This document shows positions 43,456 to 51,836 of a stretch of 63,360 bases of DNA, one piece after another (position 1 is the first letter of the stretch; the number at the start of each line of letters is the position of its first letter). The DNA comes from Streptomyces sp. T39 (GTDB taxonomy: Bacteria > Actinomycetota > Actinomycetes > Streptomycetales > Streptomycetaceae). Location: positions 1-63,360 of the forward strand of contig NZ_RDBP01000015.1 of NCBI RefSeq assembly GCF_008042045.1, given 5' to 3'. The notes under the pieces were generated by a model. The model saw only the letters and a list, made by a program, of their open reading frames with translations. It made no database searches and was not told the origin of the DNA. The position numbers were made by a program, and so were the translations under genes.

Positions 43456-43577
43456 GCACCGCCGTCGGTCGGCGGACGGCGGCCTGCGGACTGCGGACGG
43501 CGGGAGGAACATCCGCGGTGCACCGCCGTCGGTCGGCGGACGGCGGACGGCGGACTGCGGGAGGAACATCCGCGGGC
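43456..43577. repeat. 64-bp direct duplication in the 347-bp intergenic gap
   Basis: Two copies (43456-43519 and 43520-43577) open GCACCGCCGTCGGTCGGCGG and end GGGAGGAACATCCGCG. The second is six bases shorter in its GGCGGAC track. The rest of 43233-43579 holds no recognisable gene. The ACATCCGCG end lies next to the hydrolase stop codon. Confidence 0.85.
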
Positions 43578-43579
43578 GC

Positions 43580-44545
43580 CTACGTGGAGGCGACCCGCCC
43601 CACCGCGTCGGGTCCGGTCGTCAGCGCCTCGAGCGCGTCCTCCCAGGCGGAGGCGCCGGGGTGGAGCCGGGTGCGGAGCCAGGCCGCGGTGAGGAGGGCG
43701 AGCGCGGCGACCCGACCCGGGTCCTCGTCGGTGGTCTCGGCGGCGTCGTATCCGGCGATCCCCCCGAGCCCGTGTTCCGCGCCGTACAGGGTGAGCAGGG
43801 TCTTGGGCGCGGGAGCGAGCGTGTAGGGGTCGGCGTGCCAGTCCGGTCCCCTGTCGGTGAAGTGCCGCGGGTCGTCCTTGTCGCCGACGACGACGAGCGC
43901 GGGTGTCGTCATGGTGGAGAAGTCGACGGCGCCGATGATCGGCCACTGCGCGGCCATGGGCCCGTTGAAGGCGTCGCCGCCGCTGCCGGGCGCGGCGAGC
44001 AGCACGCCCGCCGTGATCCGCGGGTCGGCGAGGTGCACGGTCCTGCCCGTCTCCGGGTCGTCGAGGCCCGCGCCCAGCAGGAGGGCGGCGGTGAAGCCGC
44101 CGAGCGAGTGCCCGGCGAGGCCGACCCTGGTGCGGTCGATGCGTCCCGCGAGCTGCGGCACGGTGCGTTCGATGGTGTCGAGCCGGTCGAGGATGTGGCT
44201 CATGTCCTCGGCACGGGACCGCCAGAAGTCGGGAGCCCCGGGTGCGTCGGCCACCAGATGGCTCAGCGTCCTGGAGGTGAGGTGGGTGGGCTGGACGACG
44301 ACGAAGCCATGGGCGGCCCAGTGGTCGACGAGCGGCGCGTATCCGTTGAGCGAGGAGAGGTTGTTCGAGGGTCCGTGCCCGTGGGAGAGGAGGACGACGG
44401 GGAGCCCGGTCCCGGTCGCGGGTGCGGAGACACGCACCTGGAGGTCGACGGGACGCCCGGGCACCGGAAGGACGACGGGGCTGAAGGAGAGGACAGGAGC
44501 GGGCGCGCCCAGGACGCCGGCGCCGGGGGCGGTGGAGGTGATCAC
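43580..44545 (-). CDS. Alpha/beta-hydrolase, dienelactone hydrolase/PAF-acetylhydrolase-like
   Basis: A 321-residue esterase-type enzyme: oxyanion region LPVVLLSHGHGPSNNLSSLN, nucleophile elbow VGLAGHSLGGFTAALLLG (Ser about 167), acid in PALVVVGDKDDP and His in LYGAEHGLGG. It resembles chlorophyllase/PAF-acetylhydrolase-like lipases. GAAAGGAACATC precedes GTG 44545, so that start is chosen over upstream ones. Divergent from a TetR gene, with a double operator between, so probably induced by that regulator's ligand. Confidence 0.88.
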   Translation of the reverse strand: MITSTAPGAGVLGAPAPVLSFSPVVLPVPGRPVDLQVRVSAPATGTGLPVVLLSHGHGPSNNLSSLNGYAPLVDHWAAHGFVVVQPTHLTSRTLSHLVADAPGAPDFWRSRAEDMSHILDRLDTIERTVPQLAGRIDRTRVGLAGHSLGGFTAALLLGAGLDDPETGRTVHLADPRITAGVLLAAPGSGGDAFNGPMAAQWPIIGAVDFSTMTTPALVVVGDKDDPRHFTDRGPDWHADPYTLAPAPKTLLTLYGAEHGLGGIAGYDAAETTDEDPGRVAALALLTAAWLRTRLHPGASAWEDALEALTTGPDAVGRVAST

Positions 44546-44638
44546 GATGTTCCTTTCGGTGACGCCTGCCGATTGCCCCGCGGCCGCAACCGGCGGCGGG
44601 CAGGCGGACAGGGGTGATCCGCTTCGACTACCCTGAAG

Positions 44639-44677
44639 CGGAACACTGCTCCATTTAGTATCCGGAGCAGCGTTCCG
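44639..44677. promoter_or_regulatory. Double TetR operator
   Basis: CGGAACACTGCTCC (44639-44652) and GGAGCAGCGTTCCG (44664-44677) are inverted repeats differing at one position, around an AT-rich 11-bp spacer. Each half is itself a pseudo-palindrome (GGARC-N3-GYTCC), so two TetR dimers can bind, centres 24 bp apart. Confidence 0.82.
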
Positions 44678-44704
44678 TTTTGTCAATCACCAGGAGGGAA
44701 ACGC

Positions 44705-45304
44705 GTGATGACCACCGACAGCGCCGCCGGGGAGCCGCAGGGCCGGGGCAGGCGGGCCGATGCCCAACGCAACCGGCAGACGGTGCTCGACGCCGCCGCC
44801 GAGGTGTTCGTCACCGCCGGCGTCGACGCGCCGATCCGCCGGATCGCGGCCGAGGCGGGCGTCGGCATGGCCACGATCTACCGCCACTTCCCGACCCGGG
44901 CGGACCTCGTCACGGCCGTCTACCAGCACCAGATCGAGGCGTGCGCCGAGGCCGGACCGAAGCTGCTGGCCGGTGCCGGCTCCCCGTTCGACGCGCTGCG
45001 TCAGTGGGTCGACCTCTTCGTGGACTTCCTCGTCACCAAGCACGGACTCGCCGACGCCCTCCAGTCCGACGACGACCGCTTCGCCGCGCTGCACGCGCAC
45101 TTCCTCGACCGCCTGCTGCCCGTCTGCGCCCACCTGCTCGACGCGGCGGTCGCGTCCGGGGACATCAGGGCCGGCACGCAGCCGTACGAGTTGATGCGCG
45201 GCATCGGCAACCTCTGCATCGGACGCGACGACGACCCCCGCTACGACCCGCGCCGCCTGATCGCCCTCCTCCTGGAAGGACTTCGGCAGCCGGACGGGTC
45301 CTGA
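44705..45304 (+). CDS. TetR-family transcriptional regulator
   Basis: A 199-residue repressor. The HTH covers about residues 20-65: RQTVLDAAAEVFVTAGVDAP, IRRIAAEAGVGMATIYRHFP. The C-terminal domain is of the TetR_C type common beside hydrolases, with WVDLFVDFLVTKHGLADAL and LMRGIGNLCIGRDDDPRYDP. CAGGAGGG precedes GTG 44705; ATG 44708 is the next codon. It controls, by position, the divergent hydrolase and itself. Confidence 0.93.
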   Translation: MMTTDSAAGEPQGRGRRADAQRNRQTVLDAAAEVFVTAGVDAPIRRIAAEAGVGMATIYRHFPTRADLVTAVYQHQIEACAEAGPKLLAGAGSPFDALRQWVDLFVDFLVTKHGLADALQSDDDRFAALHAHFLDRLLPVCAHLLDAAVASGDIRAGTQPYELMRGIGNLCIGRDDDPRYDPRRLIALLLEGLRQPDGS

Positions 45305-45615
45305 TTCCGGCACCGGACGCCGAGGGCCGGTGGGCCGTCCCGGTGCGTGGCCGGCGACCGTCCGGCGGTGACCGCGAGAACCCGGCACGATGCCTCCGGG
45401 CCGGAGCGGGATCCCCGATCCCGTGCGACCCGCCGGCCGCCCCCTTCTGCTCCGGTCCCCCACCGCCGGCCGCACCGCGCGTCTCCGGGCTCGGAACGAG
45501 GCCCTCGGGTCCTCGGTGACGGCACCACGGGGCGGTGGCGTGGCCACGAGCGCCCGGCGATCACGCCCTCAGGGCGGCCGCCGCCCGCCGCTGTGGCCAC
45601 GGGTATCCTCGGGCG
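45305..45615. other. 311-bp intergenic region, nothing recognised
   Basis: Between the tetR stop and the TPR gene. Open frames exist on both strands only through GC bias and give Arg/Pro/Ser-rich translations. No hairpin or palindrome stands out. Confidence 0.6.
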
Positions 45616-46599
45616 ATGTCGAATCGGTCAGTGGCGGCGACCGTCGATCTCGCCGGGGTGATGGCGCACTGCGGCGGAAGCCCGGTGGGCGCCGTCAAGC
45701 TTCTGGTGGGGGCGATGGCCTCGGCGCCGGCGGCTCCGGAGCCCTATGCGGCCCTCGCCGAGTTGTGGCAGGACCGGCGCGCGGAACTCGAGGAGAGCCT
45801 CGAAGGCGACGGCTCCCTGAGCACTGTGCCGGCGCAGGCGTACTTCCTGTTCCTCGACGGGAAGATGGACGACGCGGCCATGACCGTCGGTTCCGTCACG
45901 GGCGTGCGGCCCGACGTCGCGTGGGGAGCCGCCCCCTGGTTCGGCGACACGCGGTTCCTCGGCGCGGTGAGTGCCGAGGCGCTGGCCGAGGCGTGTCTGC
46001 GGACGCTGGACTACGGCCACGACTTCGACACCGACGGGATGCGGGAGCGGTTCGCCCCCTGGTTCCACGCCCTCGACGTGGTGTCCGAACGGGTGCCCGT
46101 ACCGGAGTCGTTGGCCGCCATGGCCCGGCTGCCCCGGGCCTGTGGCCGGTACGACCTCTCCTTCGCGCTGTGCGACCGCGCCGATGCCGTCGACCACGTC
46201 ATGTGGACCGCCGTCGCACGCGCGGCCACCTGGCGCGCGATGGGAAACCTGGACGAGGCTGCCGCCGCCTACGAACGCGCCGTGCTCCTGGACCCCGGCA
46301 ACTGGTCCCTCTACCTGGACCTGGCCGATGTGCGCGCCGAGCAGGGCGATTTCGCCGCAGCCGCGAGCCTCGCCGCGCAGGGCCTGGAACACGAGCCCGA
46401 CGAGGTGTCCCTGCGTGCGGCCGGTGCCGCCTACCGAGTCCGCCTGTCCGGCTCGTCCGAGGATCTGACGACCCTGATCGCTCTCGCGCCGGAGCTCGCG
46501 AACACCACCTACCGCAACCTGCTGATCGACCACGCATGTGCGGGTCCGGATCTGCCCGCGGAACTCGTCGCCACGGCCCGGCGCATCCGCACGACCTGA
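45616..46599 (+). CDS. TPR-repeat protein
   Basis: A 327-residue helical-repeat protein. TPR units are clearest at SPVGAVKLLVGAMASAPAAP, MWTAVARAATWRAMGNLDEA followed by YERAVLLDPGNWSLYLDLA, and DVRAEQGDFAAAASLAAQGL. The first 190 residues are also helical but more divergent. No enzymatic motif; probably a binding scaffold. ATG 45616 (MSNRSVAATV) is used, and the longer frame is not supported. It ends at a shared terminator with the methyltransferase gene. Confidence 0.82.
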   Translation: MSNRSVAATVDLAGVMAHCGGSPVGAVKLLVGAMASAPAAPEPYAALAELWQDRRAELEESLEGDGSLSTVPAQAYFLFLDGKMDDAAMTVGSVTGVRPDVAWGAAPWFGDTRFLGAVSAEALAEACLRTLDYGHDFDTDGMRERFAPWFHALDVVSERVPVPESLAAMARLPRACGRYDLSFALCDRADAVDHVMWTAVARAATWRAMGNLDEAAAAYERAVLLDPGNWSLYLDLADVRAEQGDFAAAASLAAQGLEHEPDEVSLRAAGAAYRVRLSGSSEDLTTLIALAPELANTTYRNLLIDHACAGPDLPAELVATARRIRTT

Positions 46600-46678
46600 C
46601 GGGCTGCGGTGTCGTCCGGTGCCGCCGGCACGTGCGCAGCCGGCCACCGGGCTGCGAACCGAGGTGCGGTGCCACGCG

Positions 46679-46711
46679 GGTGAGCCCCGGCAGGTGGTGC
46701 CGGGGCTCACC
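46679..46711. terminator. Bidirectional terminator
   Basis: A 14-bp perfect stem (GGTGAGCCCCGGCA and complement) with a GGTGG loop, between the convergent TPR and methyltransferase genes. Confidence 0.88.
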
Positions 46712-46724
46712 GGGGAGTGGTGTG

Positions 46725-47471
46725 TCAGCGGTCCATCAGGACGAACACACCCCAGCCGAGGTATTCGCGCTGGTACGTGACGTGCTGGACGGGTGCCGCG
46801 GTGAGTTCCGCACGCAGGTCGTCGGCGAGCTCGTCATCAGGGTTGGCATCGAGCCAGCGTCGGATGTTGAGCCACTGTGCCGCGACGTACCGGTCCCAGC
46901 TGTCCTGGTCGGCCAGGACCATCTCGACGACATCACAGCCCAGGTCCCCGAACTGTGCGAGCAGTTCCGGCAGCGGGAGCAGGTCGTCCTTGCGTGCGAG
47001 GTGGCAGCCTTCGACGGTGGCCTGGTCCTCGGGCTCGCGGCGCCAGTACGGTTCGCCGATCAGCATGATGCCGCCGGGAGCGAGACTGCGCCGCAGGAGT
47101 TCGACGGTGCCCGCGACGCCGGAGCCGATCCAGGTGGCACCGACGCAGGCGGCGATGCCGACGGGACCTTCGGCGACATGGCCCGAGGCGTCCGCGTGCA
47201 CGAAGCCGACCCGGTCGGCAACGCCCAGCTCCGCGGCCCGCCCGCGGGCGGCGTCGAGGAAGACGGTGCTGATGTCCACCCCGGTGCCGACCACACCGTG
47301 GTCCCGGGCCCAGGTGCACAGCATCTCGCCCTTGCCGCAGGCGAGGTCGAGCATGCGGGTGCCCGGCGACGGGCTGACGGCCCGGCCCAGGAGGGCCAGC
47401 TTCTCACTGGTGAACGGGTTGCAGATGCGATGGCTGCTCTCGCGGATGGTGAAGCTACGTGGCAGATCCAC
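46725..47471 (-). CDS. SAM-dependent methyltransferase
   Basis: A 248-residue class I methyltransferase: motif I MLDLACGKGEMLCTWA (about residues 40-55), motif II with Asp in VGTGVDISTVFLDAA, VGFVHADASGHVAEG and post-motif LAPGGIMLIGEPYWRR. The GEPYW segment and overall shape are those of small-molecule methyltransferases. ATG 47471 (MDLPRSFTIRESSH). The substrate is unknown. Divergent from the next hydrolase across 363 bp. Confidence 0.92.
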   Translation of the reverse strand: MDLPRSFTIRESSHRICNPFTSEKLALLGRAVSPSPGTRMLDLACGKGEMLCTWARDHGVVGTGVDISTVFLDAARGRAAELGVADRVGFVHADASGHVAEGPVGIAACVGATWIGSGVAGTVELLRRSLAPGGIMLIGEPYWRREPEDQATVEGCHLARKDDLLPLPELLAQFGDLGCDVVEMVLADQDSWDRYVAAQWLNIRRWLDANPDDELADDLRAELTAAPVQHVTYQREYLGWGVFVLMDR

Positions 47472-47834
47472 TACAGGGGTTCCTTCGGTCCTCGGAGGTG
47501 TCGACGGCTGGGCAATGCGGCCGGTGGGAGCGGGCCGCGCGTACCTGAACCGTCATCAAATGCACCTCTTCGGACGTGGGATGTCTGGGACCGGTCGAGA
47601 GTACGACCGCTGGGATCATCGTGTCCATCGCCTTTCACCTGCCGGCGCACGCTTCTCGCGCCATGGGGGCCGCCGGCGCTCGGCGAGGCGGGTGCGCCCG
47701 CAGCGGGCTCCAACGCGGCCGGGGGTGGGGTGCGTTCACCGTCCGCCGGCGCGATGTGTCCACGGCCCGCCGGCGGACCTCAGGGGCGGGCTCGGTGCCT
47801 TCCGCGCGCCGGCGGCCCCGTACACTCCCCCGTC
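47472..47834. other. 363-bp divergent intergenic region
   Basis: Spacer between the divergent methyltransferase and alpha/beta-hydrolase genes. It should hold both promoters. No palindrome longer than six bases per arm was noticed, and the open frames read as low-complexity. Confidence 0.55.
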
Positions 47835-48620
47835 ATGGATCACCGTGTGCGAGGCAGCTTCGAGGTGGACGGGCGCAGACTCTCCTATCTCGACTTCGGC
47901 GGACCGGGCCCGGTCCTGGTCGCTCTGCACGGGCATTTCAGCGAGGGCGCGGACTTCGCACCGCTGGCAGAGAAGCTGGGCTCCGCGTGGCGTGTGATCG
48001 CACTCGACCAGCGGGGACACGGGGAGTCCGATCGGGCAGGCGACTACGAGCGCAGCGGCTACGTCGGCGACGTCAGGGCCTTCCTCGACCACCTCGGCCT
48101 GACGCGGGTCGCCCTGCTCGGTCATTCGCTGGGCGGTGTGAACGCCTACCAGTTCGCCGCCCGGCATCCCGGCCGCGTCACGGCGCTCGTCGTCGAGGAC
48201 GCCGGAGCGGTCTGCGACATCGGCCTGACCTTCGCGAAGAACCTGCCCCCTCGTGTCGCGACGCGGGACGGGCTGGTCGAGGCCCTGGGCGCGGCGGCGC
48301 CGTACCTGGAGCGGACGTTCAGGGAGCGGGCGGAAGGCTGGGGCTTCTCCTTCGACGCGGCCGACACGGTGCGGTCCCAGCAGGCGCTCTCGGGTGTGCA
48401 TTGGCACGACTGGCTGAGCGTGCGCTGCCCGACCCTGCTGGTCAGGGGCGCGCACAGCGACGAACTGTCGGCCTCCCACGCCCGCGACATGGCAGCACAA
48501 CGGTCCGTCCGCCTCGTCGAACTGCCGGCCGGCCACGTCGTCCACCACGACCAGCCCGACGCCTTCGCCGCCTGCGTCGGGGAGTTCCTTGCCTCGGTCG
48601 GCGGCGTCGCCACCCTCTGA
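47835..48620 (+). CDS. Alpha/beta-hydrolase
   Basis: A 261-residue hydrolase of the epoxide-hydrolase/haloalkane-like branch: HGxx oxyanion LVALHGHFSEGADF, ALDQRGHGESDRAGDYER, nucleophile elbow LLGHSLGGVNAYQFA (Ser about 97), VVEDAG, and His in LPAGHVVHHDQP; the acid is probably in VRGAHSDELS. Complete catalytic set. ATG 47835 (MDHRVRGSFEVDG). Physiological substrate unknown. Confidence 0.92.
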   Translation: MDHRVRGSFEVDGRRLSYLDFGGPGPVLVALHGHFSEGADFAPLAEKLGSAWRVIALDQRGHGESDRAGDYERSGYVGDVRAFLDHLGLTRVALLGHSLGGVNAYQFAARHPGRVTALVVEDAGAVCDIGLTFAKNLPPRVATRDGLVEALGAAAPYLERTFRERAEGWGFSFDAADTVRSQQALSGVHWHDWLSVRCPTLLVRGAHSDELSASHARDMAAQRSVRLVELPAGHVVHHDQPDAFAACVGEFLASVGGVATL

Positions 48621-49136
48621 CTCGCCGGAGAGGTGACTCGCCGGACAGGCGTCACCACGCGTTCGCCGGCTGCACCGCTCCGGCTGCCTCCGGATCAGGC
48701 AGCGGCTCCTGTTCCGTGCCCCGGCCGAGGCGCGGCGGCCGGACCTCGAACGGCTCGTGTCGTCAGCGGCTCGGCCGCGCTCGACGCCCCGATCCGCGCG
48801 CTCGAAGCGACCCGGGCCGTTCTGGCCGCCGTGGAGTTCCTGCCCGGTACGCGCCACCGCGGCGACCGTTCCGCCGGACGGGACGACGGCGCGGACGGGG
48901 ACCGGGGGCAGGGACCGGCGGTCCGGTGGCGGGGGCTCCACACGGAGTGACGTCCGTCGTCCCACCCGCCGCCGGGACCGCCTCGCACAGCCGGCCGCCG
49001 CTTCTCGCGCGGTCCGAGGCGGAAGCGCATGGTCCTGCGTCCCGCTGCGAGGCCGTGCGGCGTTCGCGGGTGCCCCCGGCCCGCCGGCGCTTCCACAACG
49101 GGTTGTGCCTGGTCGTGTGCCTGGTCCGCGAACGGC
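48621..49136. other. 516-bp intergenic region, no gene recognised
   Basis: Between the convergent hydrolase and permease genes. All long frames give Arg/Pro/Ser-rich translations; one plus-strand stretch near 48780-48860 has a plausible helix (APIRALEATRAVLAAVEFLP), but no start context or domain. It may be a decayed gene or spacer. Confidence 0.55.
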
Positions 49137-50471
49137 CTATTCCTTCTCCGCTCGGCGCCGCCGCCGCCGGGCGGAGACGAGGCCGAGTACGACGGCGGCA
49201 CCCAGGATCACCGATCCGCGCGCCCACACCGCCGCCTCCACCTGTGTCGCCAGCAGCACGCAGGAGGCCGCGCCGAGCACCGGGAGCGCCGTCGGCGCGC
49301 GGAAGTGGCCGTCCTCTCCCGGCTCCCTGCGCAGGACCAGCACCGCGAGGTTGACCAGGAGGAAGACGACGAGAAGGAGGAGGACGAGCGTGGAGGCGAG
49401 CGTGGCCACGCTGCCGGTCAGGGCGAGCAGCAGCGCCGGGAGGGTGGTGGCCGCGATCGCCGTCCACGGGGTGCGCCGCCGGGGCAGCACCCGTGTCAGG
49501 AAGCCGGGCAGGAGTCCGTCGCGGGCCATGCCGTACGCGAGGCGGGACGACATGATGCCGGTCAGCAGGGCCCCGTTGGCCACCGCCACCAGTGCGACGG
49601 CGCTGAACAGGAGCGGGGGCACGCCGCCTGCGGCGCGCACCACCTCGAGCAGCGGGCCGCTGGACTCCGCCAGTCGCGCTGTGGGCACGGCCGCGGAGGC
49701 GGCGAGGCCGACGAGGAGGTACACCAGCCCCGCCGTGGCGAGTGCCGCGAACAGTGCGCGGGGATAGGAGCGCCGCGGGTCGCGGGTCTCCTCGGCCACG
49801 TTGACGGAGGTCTCGAACCCGACGAAGGAGTAGTAGGCGAGGACCGACCCGGCCAGCACCGCCGCCGCGGCACCCTTCTCGGGTGTGCCGAGCTGGACGA
49901 GGCGTCCGGTGTCCGCGTCGCCGCGCAGCAGCATCCAGGCCCCGAGGACCACGACGACCGCCAGCCCACCGACCTCGACGACGGTGGCGACGACGTTCGC
50001 CGTCATCGATTCCTTGATGCCCCGCGCGTTGACCAGCGCGAGCACCACCAGGAACAGGACGGCGACGAGAGCGACGGGCAGGGTCACGAAGGCGGACAGG
50101 TAGTCACCGGCGAAGCCGCGCGCGAGCGCGGCGACCGAGACGACGCCCGCGGCGAGCATGCTGAAACCGGCCACGAACCCCGCCCCCGGGCCGAAGGCAC
50201 GGCCGGCGTAGTGGGCGGCTCCCCCGGCGCGCGGGTACTTCGTCGCCAGTTCCGCGTACGAGGACGCCGTCAGCAGGGCCAGGACGAGGGCTGCGGCGAG
50301 GGGCACCCAGACCGCGCCGCCGGAGACGGCGGCGACCTGTCCGACCAGGACGTAGACGCCGGCCCCCAGGACGTCGCCGAGGATGAAGAAGTACAGCAGC
50401 CGGGTGGACAGCACACGGCGGAGCACCGGCGTGTCGCCCCCGTGCCGGGGCGGAGCATCGATCTCTGGCAT
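49137..50471 (-). CDS. APC-family amino acid permease
   Basis: A 444-residue, 12-helix transporter of the amino acid-polyamine-organocation superfamily. The first unwound helix reads LLYFFILGDVLGAGVYVLVG, then the conserved loop ELATKYPRAGGAAHYAGRAF, VNARGIKESMTANVVATVVE and AYYSFVGFETSVNVAEETRD, the helix-6 substrate-site region. The tail is basic. ATG 50471 (MPEIDAPPRHGG) is the first start close to helix 1. Substrate class inferred only. Upstream lies the broken MerR gene. Confidence 0.92.
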   Translation of the reverse strand: MPEIDAPPRHGGDTPVLRRVLSTRLLYFFILGDVLGAGVYVLVGQVAAVSGGAVWVPLAAALVLALLTASSYAELATKYPRAGGAAHYAGRAFGPGAGFVAGFSMLAAGVVSVAALARGFAGDYLSAFVTLPVALVAVLFLVVLALVNARGIKESMTANVVATVVEVGGLAVVVVLGAWMLLRGDADTGRLVQLGTPEKGAAAAVLAGSVLAYYSFVGFETSVNVAEETRDPRRSYPRALFAALATAGLVYLLVGLAASAAVPTARLAESSGPLLEVVRAAGGVPPLLFSAVALVAVANGALLTGIMSSRLAYGMARDGLLPGFLTRVLPRRRTPWTAIAATTLPALLLALTGSVATLASTLVLLLLVVFLLVNLAVLVLRREPGEDGHFRAPTALPVLGAASCVLLATQVEAAVWARGSVILGAAVVLGLVSARRRRRRAEKE

Positions 50472-50728
50472 ACGGCGCCGGTTCCCCTCCGCGTCCGGGT
50501 TACGCCCTCGTGGCGCCCGAACGGGACCCGCCGGTCTCCGCGCCCCCTGCGCCCGGGCCCCAGGACCGGACCACGGGCGGGAGCCGACGGGGGGTGCGCG
50601 GCCCGGAAGTGCCGGCCGGCAGGTGAGTTCGTCAGGAGGCGGCGTACCTGGCGGTCGGCTCCGACGGGCCGCGGACGGAGTCCGTACCGCTCCGGGGTGG
50701 CGGCCGTCCCCGTGCGAGGGCGAGGAGC

Positions 50729-50870
50729 GTAGTGACGCAGTGGCGGGGCGGTCATCCCCGCCATCCGGGCCACCTCGGAGATCGGCCACTCCATGACGAC
50801 AAGGGACCGGCCTGCTGCCGCCGGCCCGGATCGGCGCCAACGGGTACCGCTACTACGGCGATCGCCCCGG
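50729..50870. pseudogene. MerR-family regulator remnant with internal inversion
   Basis: On the minus strand, 50794 down to 50729 reads MEWPISEVARMAGMTAPPLR then HY, the start of a MerR HTH. On the plus strand, 50797 onward reads RQGTGLLPPARIGANGYRYY, the piece that should follow. Flipping just 50729-50796 (68 bp) restores one frame across the junction (LRHY-RQGTGLLPP) with GAGGAG before the ATG. After YRYYG, MerR homology ends, so the gene is also truncated. No function expected in the present state. Confidence 0.8.
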
Positions 50871-51052
50871 GGCCGGCCGTGTACCAGCGCGACGCCGTCG
50901 CGCTCTGCGCCGCCACCCGGCTGACCTGAGGGACGGCGCGACCGCCGTGACGGAACCGGCCCGGTGCACGCCACCGGCCGGTTCCCCGGCATCCCGGCAG
51001 GGGGGACGGCGTCAGGGACGCCTCCGGGGCACGGAATCGGTGAACCGCGCGC

Positions 51053-51643
51053 TCACCGGACGGGGACGGCTCCGGAGGTGGCGACGCCGACCTGGCGGAA
51101 GTCTTCGAGGGTGGCTGCCGTGGTGTCCTCGGCGACACCGACGCAGTAGTCCAGGCGTACCCGCGCGCGGAAGCCGGCCTTCACGGCGTCCAGGGCGGTC
51201 GCGCGGACACAGTGGTCCGTGGCGATGCCCACCACGTCGACGTCCTCGACCCCGCGGGCGCGCAGCCAGTCGGCCAGGGAGGTGCCCTGTTCGTCGGCTC
51301 CTTCGAAGCCGCTCTTGGAGGCGCTGTGCGCGCCCTTGAAGAAGACCGCGTCGACCTTTCCGCCGGCGACGGCGGGAGCGAAGTCGGGGTGGAACTCGCC
51401 GCCCTCGTCCCCGGCGACGCAGTGGACGGGGAAGCTGTCCTTGAAGTCGGGAGTCTCGGAGAAGTGGCCGCCCGGGTCGATGTGGTGGTCCCGCGTGGCG
51501 ACGATGCACCGGTAGTCGGCGCCCGCGCTCCGCTCGACGAGCTCGGCGATCGCGGCGGCGAGCCGCGCGCCGCCCGCGACGGGGACGCTGCCGCCCTCGC
51601 AGAAGTCCTTCTGCACATCGACGACGATCAGACCTCGGCTCAT
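51053..51643 (-). CDS. pncA: Isochorismatase-family hydrolase, nicotinamidase-like
   Basis: A 196-residue cysteine hydrolase. Catalytic Asp in LIVVDVQKDFCEGGSVPV, metal-site region ATRDHHIDPGGHF (D-x-H-x-x-x-x-x-H), Lys in DAVFFKGAHSAS, and nucleophilic Cys in VVGIATDHCVRATALDA. The Asp-Lys-Cys triad and the metal ligands match nicotinamidase PncA, which feeds NAD salvage. AAGGAG precedes ATG 51643 (MSRGLIVVD), excluding a five-codon longer start. Transcribed separately from the cluster upstream, about 190 bp away. Confidence 0.9.
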   Translation of the reverse strand: MSRGLIVVDVQKDFCEGGSVPVAGGARLAAAIAELVERSAGADYRCIVATRDHHIDPGGHFSETPDFKDSFPVHCVAGDEGGEFHPDFAPAVAGGKVDAVFFKGAHSASKSGFEGADEQGTSLADWLRARGVEDVDVVGIATDHCVRATALDAVKAGFRARVRLDYCVGVAEDTTAATLEDFRQVGVATSGAVPVR

Positions 51644-51836
51644 CACGCACTCCTTCACTGCGACGGAAACGACCCGTGCGTTCTAGCAGCCCCCGCACCT
51701 GCACCGGAGCCGGATGGAAGCCGCGCTCACCCGCACGGCTGAGGACATTCACCGCAGGAACGATTCGCACCACCGGGGCTCCGGCGTCCCGCCGACTGCC
51801 CGTGACCCTGCGCCCACGGTCCGGGGCGCATCCCGG

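Noticed and set aside
43456..43577. CRISPR array
   Set aside because: Only two direct copies without variable spacers and no cas genes in the window. The same applies to the other tandem repeats at 8342, 16250 and 63120.
48633..48950. Plus-strand 105-codon ORF after the alpha/beta-hydrolase
   Set aside because: Arg/Pro/Gly-rich, no ribosome-binding site, no recognisable domain beyond a short helix; treated as intergenic.
51053..51643. Membership of the isochorismatase-type gene in the acyl cluster
   Set aside because: A gap of about 190 bp, its own ribosome-binding site and a complete nicotinamidase triad point to separate NAD salvage; kept as a neighbour only.
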